Of a stretch of 64,000 bases of DNA, positions 49,186 to 57,111 are shown in pieces. This stretch comes from Streptomyces hoynatensis. Its GTDB lineage: Bacteria > Actinomycetota > Actinomycetes > Streptomycetales > Streptomycetaceae. Below the pieces are notes generated by a model, which saw only the letters and a list, made by a program, of their open reading frames with translations, was not told the DNA's origin and ran no database searches. The translations under genes were made by a program, and so were the position numbers. The stretch lies in the NCBI RefSeq assembly GCF_003626535.1, contig NZ_RBAL01000004.1:186001-250000 (forward strand), given 5' to 3'. How positions within the stretch are numbered: position 1 is the first letter of the stretch; every line of letters begins with the position of its first letter.

Positions 49186-51882
49186 ATGAGACTCCGATGG
49201 CCGCGGCGCCGCGGACGGCTGCTCGCGGGCGCCGCCGCCCTCGCCGTCGTGATAGGCGGCGGCACCTTCTCCCTCGCCCAGGGCGGGGAGCGGGCGGTGC
49301 GCCACAGCGACCAGGTCCTCACCGTCCCCGAGGCACCGGGCAGCGACCGCACCGTCCGCATCGACACCTCCTTCTTCACCGCCGCGGACCAGGAGGGGCG
49401 GCGCCCCGCGGTGCTGCTCGCCCACGGCTTCGGCGGCAGCAAGGAGGACCTGCGCGGGCAGGCCGAGGGGCTGGCCCGCGCCGGCTACGCGGTCCTCACC
49501 TGGTCGGCCCGCGGCTTCGGCGACTCCACCGGGCGCATCGGCCTCAACGACCCCGACGCCGAGGTCGCCGACGTCAGCCGGCTCCTCGACTGGCTCGCCG
49601 AACGCCCCGAGGTGCAGCTCGACGCCGAGGGCGACCCCAGGGCCGGCCTCGCCGGCGCCTCCTACGGCGGCGCCGTCGCCCTGCTCGCCGCCGGGTACGA
49701 CGACCGCGTCGACGCCATCGCCCCGCAGATCACCTACTGGAACCTGGCCGACGCCCTCTTCCCCGACGGCGTCTTCAAACGCCTGTGGGCCGGCATCCTG
49801 TTCACCACCGGCTCCACCGACGCCGGCTTCGGCACCGCACAGGCCGCCCCGGCCGACGGCTCGCCCTGCGGCCGGTTCACCGCCGAGCTGTGCGCGCTCT
49901 ACCAGCGGGTCGCGACCGCGGGCGAGCCCGACCGGGCGGCCCGCGACCTGCTCGCCGCCCGCAGCCCCGCCGCCGTCGCCGACCGCATCGACGTGCCCAC
50001 CCTGATCACCCAGGGCCAGCACGACTCCCTCTTCCCGCTCGACCAGGCCGACGCCATGGCGCAGGCCATCGCCGCGAACGGCGCCCCGGTGGCCGTGGAC
50101 TGGATCTGGGCGGGTCACGACGGCGGCGTCTCGGAGTCCGCGCGCACCGAACGCCGCACCCTCGCCTGGTTCGACCGCTACCTGCGCGAGGACCCGGGCG
50201 CCGACCCCGGCCCCGCCTTCCGCGTCACCCGCATCAGCGGCTTCGACAGCACCAACGGCGACACCCTGCTGCGCGGCGCCTCGGGCGACCGCTACCCCGG
50301 CCTCGGCGGCGAGGAGCACACCGTCGCCCTCGACGGCGGCGAGCAGACCGTGGTCAACCCGGCCGGCGGCGCCCCGCCCGGCCTCTCGGCCGTGCCCGGC
50401 CTCGGCGCCCTCGGCGGCGGCGCCTCGGCCCTCGGCGCGCTGGGCGTCGGCCTGGCCACGGACATCCCCGGCCAGTACGCCGCCTTCGAATCCGCCCCGC
50501 TGGAGCGCACCCTCCGCGTCACCGGCGCCCCCACCGTCCGGGTGCACGTCACCTCGGACGCGCCCACGGCCGTGCTGTTCGCCAAGGTGTACGACGTGGC
50601 GCCGGACGGCCGGCAGAGCCTGCCCGCGCAGCTGGTCAGCCCCGTCCGCGTCGAGGACGCCCGGGCCGGCCGCACCGTGGACATCCGGCTGCCCGCCGTC
50701 GACTACCCCTTCGAATCCGGGCACCGGATGCGCCTGGTGCTGTCCACCACCGACCTCGGCTACGCCTCCCCCCGCGAGCCCGCCACCCACGCCGTCTCCC
50801 TCGCCGGGGGCGACCTCAGCGTGCCCACCGCGCCGGGCGTGGCCGAGGGCGCGGCCCCGCTGCCCTGGTGGGTGTGGGGGCTGCCGGCGGCCGCGGCCGC
50901 CGCCGCGGCCTGCCTGCTCCTCACCCGCCGCCGCCCCGGCCGTACCCCGGCCCCCGACCCGCACCTGGCCGACGTCTCGCTGAAGATCACCGGCCTGTCC
51001 AAGCGGTACGCCGGCGCGGCCGACCGCTACGCCGTGCGCGACCTGTCCTTCCAGGTCGCCCGCGGGCAGGTCCTCGGCCTCCTCGGCCCCAACGGCGCGG
51101 GCAAGACCACCACCCTGCGGATGCTGATGGGCCTGATCACGCCGGACTCCGGGGACATCAGGGTCTTCGGCCACGCCGTGGCACCCGGCGCGCCCGTGCT
51201 CTCCCGGGTGGGCGCCTTCGTCGAGGGCGCCGGCTTCCTGCCCCACCTCAGCGGCCGGGCCAACCTGGACCTGTACTGGCGCGCCACCGGCCGCCCCGCG
51301 AAGGACGCGCACCTGGCGGAGGCCGTGGAGATCGCCGGCCTCGGCTCCGCCCTCGACCGGGCGGTGCGGACCTACTCCCAGGGCATGCGGCAGCGCCTGG
51401 CCATCGCCCAGGCCATGCTCGGCCTGCCCGAACTCCTCATCCTCGACGAGCCCACCAACGGACTCGACCCGCCGCAGATCAGGGCCATGCGCGAGGTGAT
51501 GATCAGGTACGCCGCGAACGGCCGCACCGTGATCGTCTCCAGCCACCTGCTCGCCGAGGTCGAGCAGACCTGCACCCACCTCGTGGTGATGGACGGCGGG
51601 CGGCTGGTGCAGGCGGGTCCCGTGGCCGAGATCGTCGGCTCGGGCGACACCCTGCTGGTCGGCACCGGCGCCGAGGTCACCGAGCCGCTGCTGGAGCAGG
51701 TCGCGGCGCTGCCCGGCGTGCTCGCGGCCCGCGCCGCCCACGAGGGACTGCTGATCCGCCTGGAGGGCGCCACCCCCGCCGAACTGCTCGTCGAACTGGT
51801 CGGGCTCGGCATTCCGGTGCACAGCATGGGCCCGCACCGCCGTCTTGAAGACGCCTTCCTGACCCTCATCGGAGGTGCCTGA
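49186..51882 (+). CDS. Alpha/beta hydrolase (X-Pro dipeptidyl-peptidase-like) fused to ABC ATPase
   Basis: An 898-aa two-part protein. The N-terminal part starts with a membrane anchor or signal (LLAGAAALAVVIGGGTFSLA) and continues as a CocE/X-Pro-peptidase-like hydrolase: LLAHGFGGSKEDLRGQ, nucleophile GASYGGAVAL, acid HDSLFPLDQ, His in WAGHDGGVS, and a jelly-roll C-terminal domain. A second hydrophobic stretch (WWVWGLPAAAAAAAACLLL) follows. Then comes a complete ABC ATPase: Walker A GPNGAGKTTT, signature YSQGMRQRL, Walker B LLILDEPTNGLDPP, and the switch SSHLL. The topology puts the hydrolase outside and the ATPase inside. The ATPase pairs with the permease that starts on the last base of this gene. 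It has GGAAGGA before the ATG. It could export or process the PKS product; that is inferred from position only. Confidence 0.92.
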   Translation: MRLRWPRRRGRLLAGAAALAVVIGGGTFSLAQGGERAVRHSDQVLTVPEAPGSDRTVRIDTSFFTAADQEGRRPAVLLAHGFGGSKEDLRGQAEGLARAGYAVLTWSARGFGDSTGRIGLNDPDAEVADVSRLLDWLAERPEVQLDAEGDPRAGLAGASYGGAVALLAAGYDDRVDAIAPQITYWNLADALFPDGVFKRLWAGILFTTGSTDAGFGTAQAAPADGSPCGRFTAELCALYQRVATAGEPDRAARDLLAARSPAAVADRIDVPTLITQGQHDSLFPLDQADAMAQAIAANGAPVAVDWIWAGHDGGVSESARTERRTLAWFDRYLREDPGADPGPAFRVTRISGFDSTNGDTLLRGASGDRYPGLGGEEHTVALDGGEQTVVNPAGGAPPGLSAVPGLGALGGGASALGALGVGLATDIPGQYAAFESAPLERTLRVTGAPTVRVHVTSDAPTAVLFAKVYDVAPDGRQSLPAQLVSPVRVEDARAGRTVDIRLPAVDYPFESGHRMRLVLSTTDLGYASPREPATHAVSLAGGDLSVPTAPGVAEGAAPLPWWVWGLPAAAAAAAACLLLTRRRPGRTPAPDPHLADVSLKITGLSKRYAGAADRYAVRDLSFQVARGQVLGLLGPNGAGKTTTLRMLMGLITPDSGDIRVFGHAVAPGAPVLSRVGAFVEGAGFLPHLSGRANLDLYWRATGRPAKDAHLAEAVEIAGLGSALDRAVRTYSQGMRQRLAIAQAMLGLPELLILDEPTNGLDPPQIRAMREVMIRYAANGRTVIVSSHLLAEVEQTCTHLVVMDGGRLVQAGPVAEIVGSGDTLLVGTGAEVTEPLLEQVAALPGVLAARAAHEGLLIRLEGATPAELLVELVGLGIPVHSMGPHRRLEDAFLTLIGGA

Positions 51883-52745
51883 TGAGCAGGCCCGTCACCA
51901 CGGCGCTGCCCGCCGCCCCCGGCTGGGCCGCGCGCCGCACGCTGCCGGTGCGCGTGGAGGCCGTCCGGCAGCTGCGCCGCCGCCGCACCCTGGTCGTCGG
52001 CCTGCTGCTCGGGCTGCTGCCCCTGGTGGTGGCGGCGGCCTTCGCCGTCGGCGGCGAGCCGGGCACCGAGGGCACGACGACCCTGCTGAACGTCGCCACC
52101 TCCTCGGGCCCCAACTTCGCCGCGACCTGCCTGTTCCTCTCGGCGGGCTTCCTGCTGGTGGTGCCCGTCGCGCTGTTCTGCGGCGACACGATCGCCGCCG
52201 AGGCCGGCTGGTCCTCGCTGCGCTACCTGCTGGCCGCGCCGGTGCCGCGCGGGCGGCTGCTGGCGAGCAAGCTCGCGGTGGGGCTGCTGTTCAGCGCCGC
52301 CGCCATCGCGCTGCTGCCGCTGACCGCCCTCGCGGTGGGCACCGTCCGCTACGGCTGGCACCCGCTGGAGATGCCCACCGGCGGCACCCTGCCCGCCGGG
52401 GAGTCCGTGGGCCGCCTCGCGATCGCGGCCGGATACGTCTTCCTCGCCCAACTGGTCACCGCCGCCCTGGCGTTCTGGCTGTCCACGGTGACCGACGCCC
52501 CACTGGGCGCGGTGGGCGGCGCGCTCGGCCTCACCATCCTCGGCAACATCCTCGACGCCATCACCGCGCTCGGCCACTGGCGGGACTTCCTTCCGGCCCA
52601 CTGGCAGTACGCCTGGGCCGACGCCTTCCAGCAGCACGTGGAGTGGACCGGGATGCTCAAGGGCGCCTCGGTCTCCTTCTCCTACGCCCTGGTCCTGCTG
52701 GCCCTGGCCGCCCGCCACTTCACCACCAAGGACGTCGTCTCCTGA
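51882..52745 (+). CDS. ABC-2-type permease
   Basis: A 287-aa membrane subunit for the preceding ATPase. About six helices are visible, beginning TLVVGLLLGLLPLVVAAAFA and including AATCLFLSAGFLLVVPVALF, LAVGLLFSAAAIALLPLTAL, AAGYVFLAQLVTAALAFWLS, LGLTILGNILDAITA and SFSYALVLLALAA. An amphipathic stretch (EAGWSSLRYLLAAPVPRGRL) is the typical coupling region of ABC-2 exporters of the NatB/YhaP kind. The ATG shares one base with the upstream stop (TGATG), so translation is coupled. A hairpin terminator lies about 70 bases downstream. Confidence 0.92.
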   Translation: MSRPVTTALPAAPGWAARRTLPVRVEAVRQLRRRRTLVVGLLLGLLPLVVAAAFAVGGEPGTEGTTTLLNVATSSGPNFAATCLFLSAGFLLVVPVALFCGDTIAAEAGWSSLRYLLAAPVPRGRLLASKLAVGLLFSAAAIALLPLTALAVGTVRYGWHPLEMPTGGTLPAGESVGRLAIAAGYVFLAQLVTAALAFWLSTVTDAPLGAVGGALGLTILGNILDAITALGHWRDFLPAHWQYAWADAFQQHVEWTGMLKGASVSFSYALVLLALAARHFTTKDVVS

Positions 52746-52813
52746 CCCCGCCCGCCCCGCGCCTCGCCGGCGGCCGGCGCGCCCGCCGCGTCGCCCGCCC
52801 TGCTCGTCCGCGG

Positions 52814-52841
52814 GAGGGGGCCACGACCGGGTGGTCCCCTC
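52814..52841. terminator. Hairpin after the ABC operon
   Basis: The 11-bp stem 52814-52824 / 52831-52841 has one G-U pair (GAGGGGGCCAC / GTGGTCCCCTC) around the loop GACCGG. It follows the permease stop by 68 bases and ends the ABC operon. Confidence 0.75.
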
Positions 52842-52916
52842 TCGACGGACTCCCGGCACGCAGGTGCGAGGGTCAGCAGTCCCGACCGGACCGGACGACA
52901 CGAGGCAATCGCCCGT

Positions 52917-53054
52917 ATGCCGGCCGGGGAGCCGGTCGCCGCCCCTGCTGGAGGTCCTGATGAGCACCTCGCGGCCGACACGTTCGAGTCGGACGAGGAA
53001 CTGGAGGAGTTCCTCGCGCTCACCTACGCCGAGCGTCACCGCGACGCAGCCTGA
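52917..53054 (+). CDS. Small acidic protein, 45 aa (unrecognised)
   Basis: Too short for usual gene callers. The product begins MPAGEPVAAPAGGPDEHLAA and ends EFLALTYAERHRDAA; the middle part (DTFESDEELEEFLAL) is strongly acidic and probably helical. No Cys, no signal peptide and no membrane segment are seen. The ATG is the only possible start in the frame, and a weak GAGG lies 11 bases before it. The frame stays open upstream with no start codon, so it could also be the tail of a lost gene. It is flanked on both sides by hairpin terminators (52814-52841 and 53096-53126), which argues for an independent small transcription unit. Function unknown. Confidence 0.42.
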   Translation: MPAGEPVAAPAGGPDEHLAADTFESDEELEEFLALTYAERHRDAA

Positions 53055-53095
53055 GGGCCGCCCACGGCCTCCGCCTCCTCGGGGCCGAGTGAGGT

Positions 53096-53126
53096 CCGCT
53101 CCCCGCCGTGGCGGGGCGGGGAGCGG
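53096..53126. terminator. 12-bp perfect hairpin between small ORF and glycosyltransferase
   Basis: Arms 53096-53107 (CCGCTCCCCGCC) and 53115-53126 are exact complements with a 7-base loop. It lies 20 bases past the stop of the minus-strand glycosyltransferase gene and 41 bases past the small plus-strand ORF, so it can serve both. Confidence 0.8.
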
Positions 53127-53146
53127 TTGCGGGGGAGAGGCGGGGG

Positions 53147-54322
53147 TCAGGGCTCCAGGGAACGGAACAGCTCAAGCCACCGGTCGCGTACGGCCTCCGG
53201 CGAGTACGCCTGCACCGTGGCAAGGGCGGCGTCCCCGTACTGGGCGCGCAGCCCCTCGTCGGCCATCAGCTTCCCCATCGCCGCGGCGAGCGCGTCCACG
53301 TCCCCCGGCGGCACGAGCAGCCCCTCCTTGCCGTCGGTCAGCACGTCCGCGGGGCCGGTCGGGCAGTCGAAGCTCACCACGGGGAGCCCGTGCGACATGG
53401 CCTCCAGCATCACCATCGGCAGCCCCTCAGCCCGCGAACTCAGCACGAACAGCGAGGCCTTGGCCAATTCGTCGTCGAGCCGGTCGGTTCGGCCCATGAG
53501 AAAGACGTGATTGTACAAGTGGTGCTGCTCGATGAGTTCCCGCAACTGCCGTTGCCTGTCCCCGGTTCCGAAGATGCGCAGCTGCCAGTCGGGGAATTCG
53601 GAGACGACCCGTTTGAACGCCGGGATCAGCAGGTCGAATCCCTTCTGCGGGCGCAGCCTTCCGGCCGCCACGGCGATTTTCGCCGCGCAGGTGGACGGCA
53701 CCTGCCGCAGCGAGTGCACCGCGTTGGGAATGCGCGTCACCCGGGTGCGCCGGGCGACGGCCCGGTAGTCGGCGCGGTCGCGGAAGGTCAGCACCGCGAT
53801 GGCGTCCAGCCGCGGATACCACTCGGCGATGGCCGCCCGCACGTCCGGCTGGTGCACCGAGAGGTTCATGTGCTCCTGGCCCACCCGCGTGACGCCGCCG
53901 GTGGCGAACCGGGCGGACAGCAGGTTGAGCGCGGGGCGGGTGGTGACGAGGAAGCCGTCCCCGAGCCCGGACAGCCAGGAGATGACGGCCTCCTCGATCC
54001 GCCGGTCGAAGGCCCCGTACCCCGACTCGCCCCTGGGCACGTAACGCGGCGGTCCTGCGGCGATCCTGGCGGCGCGCGCGGCGCGGAGCCTGGCGAGCGG
54101 CGAGCCGGCCGCGACCGCGGGCCGCGCGCCCGGGCGCAGGTCTGCGAGGTCGCTCAGCCGCACCCGTGAATCCAGCGTGAAGTACGGCCGATCCGCCCGC
54201 CGCACCACGCTCACCACGTGCACCTCGTGCCCCGCGGCGGCCATGGCGTTGGCCTGGGTGAACACGGTCCTGATCGTGCCGCCCATGCCGTAGGCGTGCA
54301 GCAGCAGGTAACGGATCTTCAT
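53147..54322 (-). CDS. GT4-family glycosyltransferase
   Basis: A 391-aa GT-B-fold glycosyltransferase. The N-terminal domain starts IRYLLLHAYGMGGTIRTVFT with the usual GG loop, and the C-terminal nucleotide-sugar domain shows AVAAGRLRPQKGFDLLIPAF then FVLSSRAEGLPMVMLEAMSH, the E-x7-E motif of retaining GT4 enzymes. No membrane segment is seen, so it should act at the inner face of the membrane. It is the last of three genes whose starts overlap the previous stop by four bases (ATGA): sulfotransferase, unknown protein, this one. The acceptor is unknown; a cell-surface glycan or sulfated glycolipid is plausible from the neighbours. Confidence 0.9.
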   Translation of the reverse strand: MKIRYLLLHAYGMGGTIRTVFTQANAMAAAGHEVHVVSVVRRADRPYFTLDSRVRLSDLADLRPGARPAVAAGSPLARLRAARAARIAAGPPRYVPRGESGYGAFDRRIEEAVISWLSGLGDGFLVTTRPALNLLSARFATGGVTRVGQEHMNLSVHQPDVRAAIAEWYPRLDAIAVLTFRDRADYRAVARRTRVTRIPNAVHSLRQVPSTCAAKIAVAAGRLRPQKGFDLLIPAFKRVVSEFPDWQLRIFGTGDRQRQLRELIEQHHLYNHVFLMGRTDRLDDELAKASLFVLSSRAEGLPMVMLEAMSHGLPVVSFDCPTGPADVLTDGKEGLLVPPGDVDALAAAMGKLMADEGLRAQYGDAALATVQAYSPEAVRDRWLELFRSLEP

Positions 54323-54879
54323 CGGGCCGCCCCCGGCTCGGCTGCCCGCACCTCGACGGACAGGTTGTCCTTGATCGTGTAGTAGGGCCGCACCACCGCG
54401 GTCAGCGTGCCGGCGGAGACCCGCTGCCCGGGGAAGACCATGATCGACTTCTTGTTCCTGATGTCGTCGAGCACCCGCCCGACCCGCAACCGCGGCCGTC
54501 CGCCCGCGCTTTCCGGCGGGGCGAGCCACAGGTCCCAGGTGACCGGGTCCGCGAGCCGGGCCGGGACCAGGTCGGCCACCGGCAGCCAGGCGTCGAACTC
54601 CCGCCCGTCCAGGGTCACCGGGTAGCGCAGCGGCCCGGGCCGGGCGGCCGGCGCGGACCCGCCGCCGGCGGCGGTGCTCGCGCCCGGGACCCCCGGGGCC
54701 TGTCCGCCCTGCGGTGCCCCGCGCAGGGCCACCAGCAGGACCAGCTCCGTTTCCCCCGCCGGGCCTTCCGCGGGGTGCGCCGCGGGGCCGGGTGCGGGGC
54801 GGGGCCCGTGCAGGTGGCCGATCAGCCGCAGCCTGCCGTCCCGTGGCCAGACCTGCGCGAGTTCGGCGTGCGCCTTCAC
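54319..54879 (-). CDS. Unknown protein between sulfotransferase and glycosyltransferase
   Basis: A 186-aa protein not recognised by function. It has a beta-rich N-terminal part (AQVWPRDGRLRLIGHLHG), a low-complexity Ala/Gly/Pro section, and a C-terminal half with VTLDGREFDAWLPVADLVPA, the segment PVTWDLWLAPPE and VRPYYTIKDNLSVEVR. The latter matches the carbohydrate-modifying accessory regions seen next to polysaccharide sulfotransferases and teichoic-acid-type transferases. Both its start and its stop overlap the neighbouring genes as ATGA, so it is translated with them. It may be a partner or folding subunit of the glycosyltransferase. Confidence 0.75.
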   Translation of the reverse strand: MKAHAELAQVWPRDGRLRLIGHLHGPRPAPGPAAHPAEGPAGETELVLLVALRGAPQGGQAPGVPGASTAAGGGSAPAARPGPLRYPVTLDGREFDAWLPVADLVPARLADPVTWDLWLAPPESAGGRPRLRVGRVLDDIRNKKSIMVFPGQRVSAGTLTAVVRPYYTIKDNLSVEVRAAEPGAAR

Positions 54880-55814
54880 CGGACGGATCCGGCGACGAGA
54901 TCGGCGTAGCCCCAGGCCGCGCAGATGCCGCGCAGCACCTCGGGGACCTCGTCGGGGGCGGGGAGTTCACGGCCCGGCTGGACCCGGCCGGTGCGGATCT
55001 TGTCCTTCCAGTCGCCGAGGCCCTTCTCCATGTCGCCGAGCGCGGCGGCGCGGCCCCGGCCGTAGTCGAGCATCTCCGGCTCCCAGTCGATCTCCAGGAA
55101 CTCGCACACGGCCCCGAGCGCGGCGGCCGGGTCCGCGGTGAGCTCCTCGTAGCGCACGGTGTGCCCGGGCAGTTCGTTCCTGGCCCGGTCCACGGCCCGC
55201 AGGTAGCGCAGGGCGTCGTGCGCGGCCGTCTCCGGGTCCCGCTTGGCGGGGTCGGCCTCGTGCCAGGAACGGGCCACGGACGCCGGGTGGCGCAGCAGGA
55301 AGAGGAAGCGCGCGTCGGGCCAGCAGGCGGCGATCCTGCGGTACACGAAGGCGTTGCCCGGGGTCTTCTCGACGATCGCCGACTTGCCCGAGCGCACCAG
55401 CTCCCGGTGCAGCACCCGGTCCCACAGCAGGTGTTCGAGGTCGGCGCGCTCCAGGCCGAGGAGGGAGAGGGAGCGTTCGGCGAGCCGGGTCGCGCTGCGC
55501 ACCTCAAGCCGCCTGAAGTGCAGCTCGTGGGGGGCGTGCAGCCGGGAATGGGCGCCCAGGGTCATGCGCAGCAGCGTGGAACCCGAGCGCACGGGCGCGA
55601 TGATGAACACCGGGCGCCGCAGCAGCCGATCCACCACGGGATTGGCCGGCGCGCGGTAGACCGGGGCGCTCGGCCGCTCGTCCGGGTCCCTGTTCTCGGT
55701 ACGCGGCCGGCCCGTGCCCGGCCGAGCGGCCGCGGCCGCGCCGCGCGGAACTCGCCGCACCTGGAATCCGGTGGCGGAACCGAGGGCGGCATTGATTTTT
55801 CTTAGCAGAGTCAT
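54876..55814 (-). CDS. PAPS-dependent sulfotransferase
   Basis: A 312-aa sulfotransferase that should move sulfate from PAPS to a sugar or lipid hydroxyl. The 5'-phosphosulfate loop reads PVFIIAPVRSGSTLLRMTLG and the 3'-phosphate site reads FLFLLRHPASVARSWHEAD; ELHFRRLEVRS and VEKTPGNAFVYRR fit the family core. The ATG at 55814 (MTLLRKINAALGSATG) is taken as start although the frame is open further upstream; no clear ribosome site is seen. It is the first gene of the three-gene operon. AT-rich DNA at about 55790-55890 may hold its promoter. Confidence 0.9.
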   Translation of the reverse strand: MTLLRKINAALGSATGFQVRRVPRGAAAAARPGTGRPRTENRDPDERPSAPVYRAPANPVVDRLLRRPVFIIAPVRSGSTLLRMTLGAHSRLHAPHELHFRRLEVRSATRLAERSLSLLGLERADLEHLLWDRVLHRELVRSGKSAIVEKTPGNAFVYRRIAACWPDARFLFLLRHPASVARSWHEADPAKRDPETAAHDALRYLRAVDRARNELPGHTVRYEELTADPAAALGAVCEFLEIDWEPEMLDYGRGRAAALGDMEKGLGDWKDKIRTGRVQPGRELPAPDEVPEVLRGICAAWGYADLVAGSVR

Positions 55815-55919
55815 ATGTGAGCGCCGAACACCAACTGGAGGGGGAACAAACGGACATTGATTGCGTCCGTTCATACACCAGCGAGGTGAGTCATCGAAAA
55901 TCACAGGCGGCGCATATGC

Positions 55920-55962
55920 GCCGGGCTCACTCGCGCGAGTGAATCACGCGAGTGAGCCCGGC
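55920..55962. terminator. 16-bp perfect hairpin downstream of spo0M
   Basis: Arms 55920-55935 and 55947-55962 are exact complements (GCCGGGCTCACTCGCG and its reverse) around an 11-base loop. It lies 74 bases beyond the spo0M stop on the minus strand and before the sulfotransferase operon, so it should end the spo0M transcript. There is no T-run. Confidence 0.85.
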
Positions 55963-56035
55963 ATTTCGCGTGCGGTGCCCGCGGGGGGCGAATTCCCCAC
56001 GCGGGCGGCCGGCTTCCAGGGGGCCGGAAGCGGCC

Positions 56036-56965
56036 TCAGTCGTCGTCGAAGATCTCCTCGATGATCTCGCCCGCCACGAGGCCGCCGATCACCCCGGCCG
56101 CGAAGCCGCCCACCGCGCCGCCGATGCCGGAGTGGTGATCGTCGTGGTGGTGGTGCGGCTCGTGGTGCCCGCCGCCGAAGAGGCCGTGCCCGCCGTGCCG
56201 TTCGGCCAGCTGCCGCACCCAGGAGTCCACCAGGCCGTTGAAGTCGGTGCGGCCCACGTCCTGGTGAGTGACCGTGAAGCGGTTGACGACGTCGTGCCCC
56301 GAGGAGAGCAGGCCGCCGCGCTTGTCCGCCTCCAGCACGACCTCGAGCCCCGCGGGGGAGGCCAGGAAGGACACCTCGATCTCGTTCATCGCGTGCGCGT
56401 ACTGCGGCGCGGGGGTGAGCTCGATCTCCTGGTAGAAGGGGAGGGTCTGCCCGGTGCCGCGGATCCGCCCGTACTCCAGGTCGGCCGACCTGAAGCCGAA
56501 GCCGAGCTGCCCGAACGCCTCGAGTACCGCCTCCTGCACGGGCATCGGCCGCACCAGCAGCGGGTCGAGGTCGCCCTTGTCGACGGCGCCGGCCACCGAC
56601 AGCTCGGTCCGCACGCCGAGCACCACGCCCAGCGGCTGCCCGTAGACCTCGGTGATCGGGGTCTCCCAGGGCACGGGCACCGAGAAGGGCACGGCGTACT
56701 GCTGCCCCTCGGCGAGCCGGAACCCCCCGCCCACCTGGGCCCGGTGGAAGACCACCGTGCCCTCGCCCTCGGTGTCCTGGCCCTCGTGTTCCACCCGGGC
56801 GACGAAGTCGAGGGTGATGCCGTTGATCTCCACGTCCATGGTGCCGCCCTCGACCAGCACCCGGCCCGTCAGGGCCGTGCCCGGCTGCACGGCCCCGCCG
56901 TCGAGCACCGTGTCCACCGAGGGACCACCCACCCCGATTGCCCCGAGCAATCGCTTGAACACCAT
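56036..56965 (-). CDS. spo0M: Spo0M-family (arrestin-like) protein
   Basis: A 309-aa protein of the Spo0M/SpoOM family, whose arrestin-like fold is linked to sporulation control and cytoskeletal or stress functions. The N-terminal part MVFKRLLGAIGVGGPSVDTV and the beta-rich body (GTALTGRVLVEGGTMDVEIN, VPVPWETPITEVYGQPLGVV) are characteristic. The C-terminal tail has a His-rich stretch (GGGHHEPHHHHDDHHSG), then a Gly-rich hydrophobic helix (IGGAVGGFAAGVIGGLVAGE) ending in acidic EEIFDDD; a metal-binding or membrane-contact role is possible. GAAGGAGAG before the ATG decides the start. Confidence 0.92.
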   Translation of the reverse strand: MVFKRLLGAIGVGGPSVDTVLDGGAVQPGTALTGRVLVEGGTMDVEINGITLDFVARVEHEGQDTEGEGTVVFHRAQVGGGFRLAEGQQYAVPFSVPVPWETPITEVYGQPLGVVLGVRTELSVAGAVDKGDLDPLLVRPMPVQEAVLEAFGQLGFGFRSADLEYGRIRGTGQTLPFYQEIELTPAPQYAHAMNEIEVSFLASPAGLEVVLEADKRGGLLSSGHDVVNRFTVTHQDVGRTDFNGLVDSWVRQLAERHGGHGLFGGGHHEPHHHHDDHHSGIGGAVGGFAAGVIGGLVAGEIIEEIFDDD

Positions 56966-57111
56966 CCCGGCGCTCTCCTTCGGGTCTGCGCGCGTGTCTC
57001 GCGCCGTCGTTTCGCGTCTTCGGCCTGGCACGCCCTGCGGCCTGCCGCAGTGACGTCTTCGGGTGAACCGCCCCAACCGGCGGGCGGCCGGGGCGGTTTC
57101 CCCGCGCCACG

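Noticed and set aside
55920..55962. Operator or attachment site for the 16-bp perfect inverted repeat
   Set aside because: Position directly after the spo0M gene and the stem-loop form fit a terminator better. No integrase or flanking direct repeat is seen.
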